Assembly (NCBI GenBank): GCA_030272155.1
Contig: CP126194.1
Location: 5,261,501-5,325,500, forward strand
DNA: 64,000 nucleotides
Direction: 5' to 3'
DNA from: Tetradesmus obliquus
Lineage: Eukaryota; Chlorophyta; Chlorophyceae; Sphaeropleales; Scenedesmaceae
Part shown: one piece after another, positions 10,907-22,800 of the stretch
Position numbering within the stretch: position 1 is the stretch's first letter
Layout: each line of letters begins with the position of its first letter
Made by a program: the position numbers and the translations under genes
Notes under the pieces: model-generated
What the model saw: only the letters and a program-made list of their open reading frames with translations
The model's database searches: none
What the model was told of the DNA's origin: nothing

Positions 10907-12523
10907 GCAGCAGCGCACACAGGTGGGGCGCATGAGCGGCTGCCCAGCTGCTGGCTGGCACAGCGCATCAGAAGCATGACCACTCATGTTGATTAATTAT
11001 GTGCACGGGTGCAGCTGCAGGACTGTTGCAGGGTGCTGCGACAGCCACCAGCTTGCATTCTATGGCAGGTGTTTGAGAGTGCATATGCGATGGTAACAAC
11101 ATAAGCATGTTTATCAGAAGGAATCAGCACTGTTTGCATGCCATGCAGCATACCCGCCGTGCTTGTAGTCATCGGGTGCAAAACAGCTGGTGTGATTGTG
11201 TTTGGTATGTGTGCATCCAGTAGCAATTGGCCACTAGTCCACTGCCTGCTGCATGCCCAGGTTGTGTTAGCTGGTCACTTGCTGCTCAGCTATTGAGTGG
11301 CTTGTGCAAGTCAGGCAGGTTCTGACACTACTCTACTGCTTGCTCCTCCTGTGTTGCTGCAGGCTGCGGCGAGACGTGACAGCTGTTCAGGCTGTGGGCA
11401 AGCAGGGCGTACGCGCTTGCAGTAGTCGTGGTTCTGTTGCATTGTGCCCGGAGTGTAACAGGATCAGGCCGTCTTTACTTGTCCAGTCTCCGTCAGTCAT
11501 ATGTCTGCGCACATCTAGTAGTGGACTTACGCTGCTATGTGATTCAGCAACATCACTGTCAGCAGCAGCTTGTCCAGCTTTCGCTCCCCAGGCGTAGGCG
11601 TGCACCAGATTTATGGGAGTCTAAGCAGACTATTCAGTGCACTGTCACCGCTGCAGCCAATGGCAGCCTGAGCGTGGTGCTGAGCCAGGGGCACTGCACC
11701 TGGCAGCAGCAGCAGCATATCAGCCATGGCACGTGAAAAGGGATATCTGCAAGGTGCTGCAGCCGCCGCGGCGCCTGTCCACTTCATCGTCTGCAGTCCA
11801 GCGCTTCAAGCGCGCAAGTAACATTTTTCTTATACCAAGTTGTGCTGCTAAAATTAAGGGAAACATCAGCAACCAGTTGGTTCTGCCGGCTACAGGCACG
11901 GCAGCAGCGTTTGCACTGCAGCGCTAGTGCAGGAATGTTCACAACAGCATGATAAGGGCACTGCAACAGGGAACCGTTCAGTTACATACAGCTGATGACG
12001 TTACACGCTCACTGAGCCGGGCTGGAATCCGAGTTGGCATCAATCGCTTGTGACCGTTGCAACTTGAAGACATTCTCAGCAGCCCTTGCTTGTCATTGCC
12101 ACAAGCGTGATGCTGCTAAACAATCAAGGACAACAGCACTGGAAACAAACCACTTCAAGCAGAAGCAAAGTTTCACAACTGCTTCTGGCGGTTCGGACGC
12201 AGTGCAGAGTAGTGCAGATGTCGCCAACACCCTGCTATGCAGGCGCCCCACCAAAGGTGGTCGACACTGGTGAGAAGCAGTGCTAAATGACAGCTTGAAC
12301 GCTGAAAAGGAGTACCAACAGGCAAAGCTTAACAGCGTGCCACAGCAGCCGTTCAATGCTTGCCCCATGCCGCCGCCCTCGCCCTGCATGTGGCTGCTCT
12401 GCTCGGTGCTGACTGCTGCACCACCTCTGCCCAGCTGCCTGCCCCTGCTGCTCCTCAGACATGCAACGCTGCTGCTGCAACTCTGCGCTCCCTCGCTGCC
12501 CGCCTCTGACACAGCAGCGCTGC
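10907..12523. other. Convergent intergenic region, RPL23 and FCF2 3' flanks
   Basis: No conserved coding sequence is seen. Two TTACA strings (TGTAA on the minus strand) at 11982 and 12001 could end FCF2. A plus-strand TGTAA near 11455 could end RPL23 transcripts. Open frames here, such as 12034-12286, lack splice-consistent or conserved features. Confidence 0.5.
12001..12005 (-). terminator. Candidate TGTAA poly(A) signal for FCF2
   Basis: TTACA on the plus strand, about 520 bases downstream of the FCF2 stop, with a second copy at 11982-11986. Confidence 0.35.
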
Positions 12524-14205
12524 TCAGTGCTTGGGCCTGTGCTTGGAGGGCGTCTTGCGCGGCTGGCTGGTCTTGCGCTTCTTGTGCTTCACCCACTTCT
12601 GCGCCTCCTCCTGCAGCAGCAGCAGCAGCAGCAAGCGTCAAGCCATGCAACACTGGTATCTCATGGAAGCAATGCAGCAATGCAGCGAGACGCAAGCGTC
12701 CTGGCAGCAACCAAGTAGCAGCTTGCATACACAGCTCTCTGTGAACAGCTGTGTCCTTTCACCAAATCTCAAAATCTGAATTCAAATCAAGCAAGTTTGC
12801 TTAAGCCAGGCAGCCCACCTGCAGCCTGCCGTAGCGCTTCTTGCGCGTGTGCTGCAGCTCGGGGTCTGCCAGCAGCTGCTCCGTCAGCGTGGCCTTGCGC
12901 TGGCCCGCACTCAGCCGCCCGCCGTAGAAGTCCTGCGCGTCATCCACCACAGTGCCGATCTGTGACACAGGCAGGGCAGCAGCAGGAAGCAGCAAACAGG
13001 CAGCAAGCAAGACAGCAGTTGTGGGTGCTGAAACACAGTGCGTCATCCACCACCGTGCCGAAATCTGAAGCGAGGCAGGGGGCCAGCAGGCAGCAGCAGG
13101 CGGGCAACAGGGCAGCATTGTGGGTGCTGAAACACAGCGCGCCATCCACTGCAGTGCCAGTTGTGAAAAGGCAGTATTGTGGTGGTGGCAGGAGAGTAGT
13201 GATCAGGCAAGCAGGCAGCAGGACAGAAGGGAGTGGACAAATGCTGGGTTACAACGCTGCTGTAGCGTGCTGTGCTGTGTTTGGCACAGCTGGCCATGGG
13301 CGGCATGTTTGGATGTGCGGGCAGCAGATGCCAAGCAGATGGCTCTTCACAGAGCATCAAGATGGCTCCATGGGGTCAGGAGTAGCACGCTGCTGCGGGC
13401 CCAACCCAAGACATGTGCCACCGCCTAGCTGCACACTTGCACCCTCACACCAACCTCAGCACATGTACCAGCAGACTTTCAGCACCGTATCTCCCCTGCA
13501 GCTGCAGGCTGCCGCTCACCGCAAAGTGCTTGGGGAACTTTGTCTCGTCAAAGCTCTTGTAGAAGCGCTTGGGGTCATATGCGCCACGCAGCCGCAGCAG
13601 CCGCAGGTCCCGCTTCACCTCATCAGTTATCTCCACAGCAGGCAGCTGGTACCACTTCCTGTCAGCACCCTCACCTCCAGCAGCAGCAGCAGCACCCTTG
13701 CCGCTGCCTTTCTTGCCTCGCTGCTGGTTGCTGGGCGCTGCTGCTGCAGCTGGCAGCTGTTTTGCCAGCCCCTTGGGCTTGGTGGCTGCTGCTACAGACG
13801 GCCCTTCAGGAGGTGGTGCGGCAGCAGCAGCCGGGTCATCCTCGCCAGCTGCTGCGGCTGCTACTGCAGGGTTGTGCACCTGGGGGCCTGCTGCTGCAAG
13901 CTCCCGTTGCTGCTGCTGGTTGCCTGCAGCTGCTGCTGCCACCACGCGTGCTGCGCGCGCTGGCAGCTGCAGTCCAGTTTGTGGCCGCCAGCGCAGGTTT
14001 TCAAGCTCCATGTCGTCTGCATCGCTGTCACTGCCTGCTGCTGCTGCTGCATGGTGCCGCTGGCCCGGTGGCTCACTGCTGCCGAGTGCAGACCGGATTG
14101 AGGCTGCTAGGTTCTGCAGCATGTCCGGCCCATCAAAATCCCAACCTTCGTCATCTTTGCCATCATCTGCCGCTTGCTCAGATTCACTGTCATCCTCTTC
14201 ACTGG

Positions 14206-14259
<54 letters not shown>

Positions 14260-14620
14260 CCCCAGCACGGCCATGCTTGGCTGCTGGCAACCGTGTCTGC
14301 TGCTGCTGCTGTGAGTGCTGCCCTCGCTGCTGTTGTTGTGAGTCCTCTGCGGGTCTAAGCTGCTCTTCGTGTTGCTGCTGACCTTCGTGTTGCTCTTCTG
14401 CAGCATCATGGCCTGCTGCGGCTGCTGCTGCTGCTGCTACTGCTGTTGCTGCTGGTTCCTCCGCAATGGGCTGCAGCTGTCCTGCAGCACCATGCCCGAC
14501 GGCTGCGCTGGATTTATGAGTGCTATTCCCGCTGGACACCTCCTGCTGACTGCCTGGCCCTGCTTCGGCAGCGTCATCAGTTTGAGCAGTCAAGGACCGT
14601 GACCGCCGTGTGGACACCAT
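12524..14620 (-). CDS. FCF2: Fcf2-family pre-rRNA processing factor (3 exons)
   Basis: Exons: 14620-13520, 12959-12819, 12610-12524, giving 442 aa. The first roughly 315 residues are low complexity: acidic stretches (TSEEDDSESEQ, GSDSDADDMELE) and poly-Ala/poly-Gln from CAG runs (the run at 14208-14255 reads as alanine). The Fcf2 domain starts near residue 317: KWYQLPAVEITDEVKRDLRL, then DPKRFYKS and FPKHFA. It continues in exon 2 with IGTVVDDAQDFYGGRLSAGQ and LTEQLLADPELQHTRKKRYG. Exon 3 is a short lysine/arginine tail ending SKHRPKH. In yeast and animals (FCF2, TdIF2) this domain belongs to a nucleolar factor needed for early 18S rRNA cleavages. I chose the start MVSTRRSRS because it opens the basic N-terminus. 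An upstream in-frame ATG at 14785 exists but adds a cysteine-rich stretch unlike the family. Confidence 0.92.
13018..13165 (-). repeat. Tandem ~100-bp units carrying copies of the FCF2 exon 2 start
   Basis: The phrase ttgtgggtgctgaaacacag followed by gcg and catccac occurs at about 13018 and again at about 13119. Each is followed by a degenerate copy of the exon 2 5' end (real sequence catccaccacagtgccgatc near 12943). The first copy still reads FGTVVDDA on the minus strand. Both lie in FCF2 intron 1. Confidence 0.8.
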
Positions 14621-16361
14621 GCCCGACGATTGCCGGATTGAAACCAAGTATTGAGGCCTAAATAAGTTTAATTGATGCCGGTATGAGAAAAGGCACCTCG
14701 TATGCGAAAGACAACCCTGCCGGCAGTCACAGGTGCAAGTGTGTTCAGGAAGACCGTAGGTGAAGTGACGATGGAATAACTTCAAAGATGTTGTCAGACT
14801 GCAGTTCAGTAAGCAACCTCGAATGCTTTTGGTCTGTGCAGGGGTATGCTATTGACAATGTCACAGCCTGGGCTGTCAGGGATGTTCAGTTTGAACTGGC
14901 ACTAGCAGCTGCTTTGAGGCAGCATGCAATGGTGTAGGTCTTGCTGTTCGGCGAGCCTGTTGCAGTGCTACTGCCAGACGAGAAGGCCTCACATCTGTAG
15001 TAACTCGCATAACGCAGTTGGTTGTTCTTCCAACTGCACTTGCTGTGTGCACATGGCACGTCAGCAAGCGGCCGCTGAGCAAGCCCAGCCAGTTCAGTCA
15101 GGACGTGTGTAGCGAGCGACTGCTACTCTTGCGTTTGTGAAGTTGGTTAGTGTGACAGTTTCAATGATCGGCAACCAGGCCTACCTCTTAAACCTGAAGA
15201 ACTCATCATGCACATGTCCATGATGGGGATTGCCAGGGCGCTGCGTGATTGCGCGACTCAATCGACCCAGTTGTGCATAGTCGCTCTGATCAATTGAGTG
15301 CTGCTCGTCTCCACCGTTGCCTGTGCAGCGGCACGACGAGCGGATGCTATTCGCTAGCAGCTGCCAGCCTGGCCAGCTGAGCCACGGCCATGTTGGCTGG
15401 TGGGGCAGCTCATGGTGCACAGCCTGGCTCGCTGCAGGTGCCCCACATGGAACTAGTCCCCTTGATGCTGCGCTAACGTTGGTTGCTGTGAGCATCTGAA
15501 GCATGTGACATTGTGAACAGAAGAGTTCACACCCAGCAGCACGCATGTACTGCCATGCAAGTGCTCAATGTAAGATGAAGGCTGAATGCCTGAATTGACA
15601 AAGGCGACAAAACACCTGGCAGAAAACACTTTGCAATATGACAGTGTCCGCCGCTGTCTGCATGCACCCGAACATCAGCCTGATGTGCTGAGCAGCAACC
15701 ACCAGGCTGGGCTGTTCCGCAGCAGGGCAACCCGCGTCATGAGCGCATTGAAAGCAGCGCCCGGAACTTTCACAAATGTAGATCGTTGCAATCAGACCGC
15801 CCAAGTGCCAAGTCGCTCACCATCTGCGGCTGTCTTCGTACGCACAGGTTTAGCGGTGAAACACAGCGTCCGATCTTTGGCAACGGGGCTACGGGATGAC
15901 CCACCTGCCGGAACAGAAGTTTGCAGCAACTTTTTGAGCTCAAATCTTTTGTTCAGCAGCCTTTCGGCAACTTGAACTTTGTACCTCCTGCTGCTGTGAC
16001 ACTGTTCTTGCTTAAGGCCAAGCATTATCACCCTTACCGAGTCAACAATCGACTTAACCTACGTTCTGGAGGTTTTCAGCAGCATCTAGTTTGTGGATGT
16101 GGGTCGGGCAGTGACCACCATGCATTGCTCGCTGCACACCTCGGGCAACACGCAGACGTTTTCTTTGACAAATGGAAACCATGTGAACCATTGTCGCTGT
16201 CGGTGGCCGGAGGGCAGCAGGTGTGGTTGGAGGTCCTGAGCAGCACCACCACCTGCCACACCACACTAGCTATGGTGTCCTCCTACCACAGTATGGCGTT
16301 GCACGCATGCTGATCTCGTAGCGTCGTTGATCAGCTTATCACGATCATTATTTGAGTACTG
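14621..16361. other. Intergenic region with one possible unassigned exon
   Basis: This lies upstream of both FCF2 (minus) and the SpoVS-like gene (plus), so it holds their promoters. On the minus strand, 15320-15185 looks exon-like: it has a TGCACAG acceptor, an AAGAG/GTAGGC donor, and non-repetitive coding sequence with SIDQSDYAQLGRLSRAITQR and HVHDEFFRFKR. I could not connect it to other exons or to a family. The rest shows no recognisable feature. Confidence 0.35.
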
Positions 16362-17835
16362 TTGCACTCAGTGTCACCGTTCATGTCCTCACAACCGCTT
16401 ACGTCATGGTTTCTGCCACACAGGCGCGTGCACACCCCGCGTTGTTCCACGGAGCTAGTTGCACCGCTCAGCAATGTGGTACTGACTCAACTGGACCAGC
16501 TGCCAGCTCCAGCCATCACGGCGGAGGTGTCTACACAACATGGCGAGGTGTCCAGGGTTGGGCGTAAGCTGCCTCAGCCACAGAAACCACAGAGCGCGCC
16601 AGTGCAGCCACAACAGCCAGCTGCTGTTGCACTGCAGCCAGCCACTCCTTCCGCCACTCAGCCTCACCCTCAAGCGGTCAGCATGGAGGGCATGCAGCAG
16701 CAGCAGCAACAGCCGCAGCAGCTACGGCAGCAAGTGCTGCAGCAGGCAGCTGTCGCAGGTCAGCCGGAGCAGGCCGCACCTCCGCAGCTGCAACAAGCCA
16801 AGCAGTCAAATGGCAAGCGCAGCAGGAAGGCCAAGGCAAGTGCAGCAGCTGCAGCAGCAGCAGCAGCCCCGCAGCCAAATGACAGTTTGCAGGAGCCACA
16901 GCAACAGCCACACAAGCCTGCTCGCTCACACAGGCGGGCACACACGCGGCTTCCGCTGAAGTTCAAGCCATGTGGGCGCGGCGCCAGCCTGAGTCATGCA
17001 GCAGCAGTCAGCAGGCACCTGTCGCAGGGCAAGCAGGTGCTGCTGCCAGCTGGCAGCGGCATGCAGGTTGCGCGCGGCGTCGCTGCGCTGGCATCTGCGC
17101 GCACGCTGATGCTGGGCTACAGCAGCAGCACTGGCCTAGCTTTCCAACCCAGCTTCCCAGCAGCAGCAGCAGCTGCTGCTGCACAGGTGCAAGCTGTGCA
17201 GCAGGACCAGCGGCAGCAGCAGCAACAGCAGCAGCACCATTACCACCAGCAGCAGCAGCAGTATGGCAGCAGGCAGGAAGATGGTCAGCGCAGTGGTGAG
17301 GCACCAGGCAGTCCAGACAGCGGCATCATGATGTTTGTAACAGGCCTGCCTGAGGCTCAGCTGCGCCGCTTCGAGCAGTCCCCGCTCATCGCTGCGCGCT
17401 ACGGCAATGCAAGCCTGCTGGCGGGCGCTGCCTTTGCCCGCGTGTGCCAGCAGGGCTTCACTGCGGTGCGGGCAGCAGGGCCTGACGCGCTGGCTGTTGC
17501 GCTGGCTGCTGTGACGCATGCGCGGCGCAAGCTGCTGGGCTGCGGGCTGGACCTTGCGGTGGTGCCCATGACAGAGTTTGTCGATGTAGACAGCTTGACA
17601 GGGCCAGATGGCCAGCCGCTTGTGTATGATGATGAGCAGCAGCAGCAGCAGCAGCAGCTGGAGTACGGGCCTGGTGATGAGTTCGGAAGGAGCTGCGTGC
17701 GGGTGACAGTGCTGCACCTCATGCGCTGCGAGCCGCAGCAGCCGTGGCAGCTGCTGCCGTGGCCGCCTGCGCCTGAGCAGCAGCCAGCAGTGCAGTGGCA
17801 GGCTGAGCAGCTGGAGCTGGAGCTGCAGCAGCACG

Positions 17836-17873
<38 letters not shown>

Positions 17874-18290
17874 GCTGTGGTGCTGCAGCAGCGGCAGCAG
17901 CGGCGGCCAGCAGGGCGCAAGGCTAGCGTGCAGCAGCAGTCGAACGGCGCAGTGCAGCAGTCTTCGAGCGCTGGCAGCAGTGCTGCTGTGCCTGCCAGTG
18001 ATGGGCTGGCTAGGCCGTCGGAGAGGGCTAGCAGCAGCAGCAGCGTGTGGCCTGGCCCTTCTGCTGTTGAGGGTGTGGCTGAAGCTGTGGCTGCGGGGCA
18101 GGATGCAGACATGGTGTTGCAGGCGGGAGCGTACAGCCACTCTCAGGGTGTGCTGGCGCGCCAGGGCGCTTCTGTGCTGCTGCAGAAGCAGCGCAAGAAC
18201 AAGCGGCAGCTGGTGGCGGCAGCACAGTCAGCGACACACGGCAGCAAGGGTAGCTGCAGCAGCGGGAGCGGCTCTGCCACTAGTCAGTAA
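16362..18290 (+). CDS. Protein with two SpoVS-like (Alba-related) domains
   Basis: This is a single open frame of 642 aa (635 if the second ATG at 16383 is used). The N-terminus (MSSQPLTSWFLPHRRVHTPR) is rich in Ser/Arg and could be an organelle-targeting peptide, which is inference. After a Gln/Pro/Ala-rich stretch, residues about 197-265 form a first domain (GKQVLLPAGSGMQVARGVAA, LASARTLMLG). Residues about 324-456 form a second, clearer one: NASLLAGAAFARVCQQGFTA, VRAAGPDALAVALAAVTHAR, GLDLAVVPMTEFVDVD and, after a seven-Gln interruption, VRVTVLHLM. This follows the bacterial stage V sporulation S pattern (G-x-ALxxAVxAxxxAR...GxDLxxxP). The rest is poly-Gln/Ser. The bacterial proteins are single small domains of about 86 aa. 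The function in algae is not known to me; nucleic-acid binding is only suggested by the fold family. An upstream non-coding exon is possible. Confidence 0.72.
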
Positions 18291-19865
18291 GTGGAAACTG
18301 CCACCAGTCAGTGAAGAAAGCACGTGCGCCTGCTGGTCAGCCACATGTGTGGCTGGCAGTGCGTATTATTGTAACAGCATCATGAGCAGCTATGTTACGT
18401 TGTGTTTTGTTGTTGGTTGTGCTCTGCTGTGCAGCCGGTGCAGGGTTTTGCACACGCGAGTACCCGTAGGTTTGAAATCTAATTGTTGTAGCGTTCGCAG
18501 CAACCTTGAATGCTCAGCTGAGCGGGCATCAGCGTGAATGAGGTTGTTTGGTAGGTTGCAGCACGAGTATTTGCTGCTATGTTGCCGTACTTTCTGCTGG
18601 TGGTTGCAGGTCATTGCACCTACAGGTGCACCTGCATTAGCATGTACAAGGATCATGGACTGCTGGGAGAGCTCAGTACCGTGGACAGCAGCGCAGCAGA
18701 ATTGCTGGTTTTAAGCAATGGATTTGTGTACTTAGCTGAACAGCCTGTGGCATGTTGCAGCAAGTAGTGGTAGGAGGCGTGCAATGTGGTTTTGTGTGTG
18801 GTTCATGAGCATGGCATTTGCCAACTCTGCAACTGGGAATGTGGTTGGTCAAGGCACCCACAAGTTGTAAATGCTTTTTTTCCATCTTCACGATTTGCAG
18901 ACAGTTACAAGAAGCTGCTGTGCTTCCATCCTTGCACTCTGACCTCAGCTCACCTGCTCACTTGCTTGCCCACCGACACTTGCTTACTGACGTACTCAGC
19001 AGCACTATCAGCGCGTCGCTTTAATTGTTATCACCAGCACCAATGGTTAGCGTCTAGAGGGCCTACATGCGGCTTAACATGTATGGCGGCGCCTGATTGC
19101 TGTCTTGCCTTGCCGTAGTGTGGGACGTGTGCCAGCCATGGCAGGGCTCCTGCCTCGGAGGGAACCCTGCTCAGAGAGGGCCTGGGACTCCTTGAAGTAT
19201 GCCAGTATCCCATATTATGGCTTCAAAACAAGGCTTCAGACACGTAGACGCAGTGACGGCGCTTCCCACATACTCTAGCCTTGACGCCTAGTTGGTGGCA
19301 CACCATCATGCCATGTGGGTGCAGTGCACTGGTGCAAATGGGTTGTGGTGCAAGGTCGAACAGGATGCGCCTGCACAAGTTCAAGAGTGCAATGGTATCT
19401 AGCAACTATGTGCATCCCATAACCAAACAGGCGCCTTCAGTACTGGACTGCACTGCACTCGCTCCAAGCGTGCTCGACACGTGAGCTTGGGTGCGTGGGT
19501 GCAGCTCATCGTGTACAGCTGCATCGACAGTTGCATAGCATAAGTAGTTGCCCTTGCTGTCGTTGTAGTTGCTGGTCGGACCCTGCAGCGTGTCTGACAG
19601 TGTCATGATGACTACACGTTGTCCGCAAAACACACGACACAGATTTCCCTTAGCCGCCATTCTTCAATTGGTATCATTCAAACTTAACAGGCAGCTTTAC
19701 AAGCAGTACTTCAGTTAGCGGAGAATCCTCGCATTCGTTTGTCAGTGTACAGCGAAACTGCTCTCCCGCGGCCTACAAACACCAAAATGCTGCCCTCAAA
19801 ATACTTCTGAGACAAAGTTTTGTTGAGGACTTTGATCAGGCGTCGCAGCAGCAAGGCGTTGACCA
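18291..19865. other. Intergenic region between the SpoVS-like gene and the exchanger
   Basis: This holds the 3' UTR of the SpoVS-like gene (TGTAA at 18370) and the promoter of the exchanger. No conserved coding sequence, RNA gene or long repeat was recognised. Confidence 0.5.
18370..18374 (+). terminator. Candidate TGTAA poly(A) signal for the SpoVS-like gene
   Basis: TGTAA lies 80 bases after the TAA stop. Another copy lies near 18867. Confidence 0.45.
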
Positions 19866-22800
19866 ATGCGCCTAAAAGAATGGAACGGGTTCACCTGCCT
19901 GGTGCTACTGCTGTGCACGGTAGCTTACCGGCCAACAGCAGCATCAGGCTTGGATGCAAAGCAGTTCCTCAAGCTTCAAGAGCAGACACCTTGTCAGCCC
20001 TGGACAGTACAGCCACAAGACAGGCAAGAAGCAGCGCATGTGCTGCCACATGCAAGCCCATGACAGCAGGCTAGCAATTAGTGGAACCTGCTTAACACAC
20101 GGTACCTTCGCATACTGCAGGTGCAGCTACGTCATTGAGCATGCGGATGCATGCTATCCTGATGGTGGCTGGCAGACCTATCTACGTGTGCACTACTGCA
20201 CGTTCACGGGTGCCTGGTGAGCAGCACAGCAGCAGACAGCCTGAACGCAGCAATGCAGGGCTGCATGCATGAACAGTTTAATGCATTTCCTTGTTGCCAG
20301 TAATCCAGCAAGGCAATGCGGCGCTTTCACCTGTCCTTTTGCCATCTAATGCGCGGCCTCGAATTACTTGCTGCACACTGCAGGGAATGGCTGTCGCTGC
20401 TGCTGCTGTTGCTGGCAGCGGTGCTGTGCTTCTTCGTGCTGCTGACAGTGTCTGAGCGCTTCTTCTGCCCAGCGCTGGAGCTCATCTCAGAGTACTTGCG
20501 GCTGCCGCCGGTGGTGGCTGGAGCCACACTGCTGTCCTTTGGCAATGGCGCACCTGACATCTTCACACAAGTGGCAGCAGTCGGCCAGGTGTGTGAGCTG
20601 GCAGCTGGAGGACAGCAGCTTTTCCGAAGGGAGCAGGATCGGCATGCATGTATATGCAAGATGCTAACAGAAACAGCAGCAGCAGCAGCAGCAGGTGACT
20701 GTGAAGCAGTTTGTCTGGTTGCTGGTCCCGCAGTGCCGTTACGCAGGCTGAGCAGCACAAGCACGCGGCTGGGATGGCAGCGCATATCCACCTGCAGGAT
20801 GAGTCTCAATTTTCTAACAAATGTGTCATGTCAAATGACTGAGTGTAATGTGCCGCACCCTGCTGCTGCTGCTGCTGCTTGCCTGCAGGGTGGCAGTGCA
20901 GCTGTGGGTATGGCGCTGGCAGAGCCGCTGGGTGGTGGCCTGTTCACCACCAACATCGTGTTTGGGCTGGTGGTGCTGCTGGCTGCACGGGCATCAAACG
21001 TGAGCCACAGCATCAGCAACTCAGCAATCAGCAATCAGCTGGGCAGTTGCAGTTCAGCTCAGCCCAACTGTGCAGTTGCCAGTTCAGCTCAGCAATCAAC
21101 TGTGCAGTTGCCAGCTCAGCTCAGCAAGCAATTGTGGAGCTGTCCTGTGCAGTGCTCCTGCATGCTGCCTGTGCAAGCTGCACCCTGGCATGTCAGGTCT
21201 TTCGGGCCATACTGCAGGAGCAGCAGCGCAGCAGCGGCGGCAGCAGCAGCAGAGCACATTGCTTTGCTGCTCGCACATCTGTGCTCGTACGTGTGCAGCA
21301 GTATGTATGTGAGGCGAGAGGTGCCGCCATGCACATCTTCAACTGCTGCTGTGTGTCAACTGAGGCGCCAGGCTGTGGCTGAGTTGGGGCTGCATGGCTG
21401 GCTGGGGGTGTGCCCGCAGGTGTCCATCCAGCGCTGGGCCTTTATCAAAGATGTGGTGTTCTACCTCATGGCGCTGCTGATGGTGGCAGCAATCATAAAA
21501 GATGGCAAGGTGCGTGCACTGCAGCTGTACACTGCAAACTGCAAACTGGACGGCACACAGCAGCATGCGTGCGCGGCAGTGCAGGACGTGCTTCCAAGAC
21601 TTGATTCGCAGCTGTTGCAGGGCAGAGGGTTTGTGCCTGCAGGGCATTGCTCACATGTTGCACATGATGGCAGGCGGGCTTGCATGCAAGGGCATAGTGC
21701 ATCTGAAACATCTCTGCTACATCACGCTAGGGACATTGTTGTCAAGTGGATACAGGCCTACAATTGCAGCCGTCCAGCGCGTCGAGTCGGTCCGCAGGCC
21801 AGCACAAGGCGCGTATTGCACAGAAGTAGACGTGAGACATGAAGCAGAGCATGACCTGCTGTGGCTGCTGCCGTGCCGCTGCAGGTGGTGATGTGGGAGG
21901 CTGCCTCTATGGCCTGCATGTACGCCGCATATGTGGCTGCCACCTTCTGGGTCAGCAGGCACGATGAGCCGGTGCGGGCAGATGCTGCTCTGCATGAGGT
22001 GCCACAGGAGGAGGGCGTAGGTGAGCGGCATGCTGAAATCTCCAGCACATGCAGGTTAGGTTGCTGCAGGCAGCAACATGCGCGTTCTCTGCTGGCAGTA
22101 CTGCTGTGCAAGGAAAAATTTAGTGGCATTGCACCTGCAGCATCTTGCCAGGGACGTGCTGCTCATGCACTGTCATTGCTCTGCTGATGTGGCTAAAACC
22201 ATCAGCGCTTTGACGCTGCTGACGCGTGTGCGCTGCTGCTGCGCTGCAGACGTGCCGGACAGCTGCAGCGAGTACTGCGAGGATGAGCACGACTACTTGT
22301 CTGGCCCCATGCACGGCCACCTGGACAGCCACATCATGATGGACGCCACAACCAGCATGACAGACGGCGAGGCAGCTGCAGCGGCAGCCGCCGCAGCCGC
22401 AGCCGCCGCAGCCAGCTACAACCCTAGCGTCGGGTTGAGCCCTCGGAGCGGCACCAGCGTGCGCAGCGACGCCACTGTGCGGCTGAGCACGCCGAGCCCG
22501 ATGCTGCGCAACAGCAGCAGCAGCAAGCGCTACCAGGTGGGCTCACTGGAGGAGCCGCTGCTGCCTGCTGTTGAGGAGGCTGGGCGGACCAGCGCGCAGC
22601 TGGCAGCTGCAGCGCAGCCGACGTGGCCTGCACAGCCAGCAGCAGCTTGGCTAGCTGTGGAAGATGCAGAGGCAGAGGCAGAGGTGCCTGGTGCGAGTAA
22701 GGCAGCAGCACCTGCAGGCCCTGCATCAGCACACAGTGAGGATGCTTTTGACAGCGAATCACCAGCAGCAGCAGCAGCAGCAGCAGGATCAGCAGGAGGG

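Noticed and set aside
13540..14381. Plus-strand open frames of about 270 codons
   Set aside because: They are Leu/Ser/Ala-rich shadows of the first FCF2 exon, with no conserved motif.
17008..18140. Minus-strand open frames of 237 and 334 codons
   Set aside because: They are antisense of the SpoVS-like gene's poly-Gln regions; Cys/Leu-rich translations without domain features.
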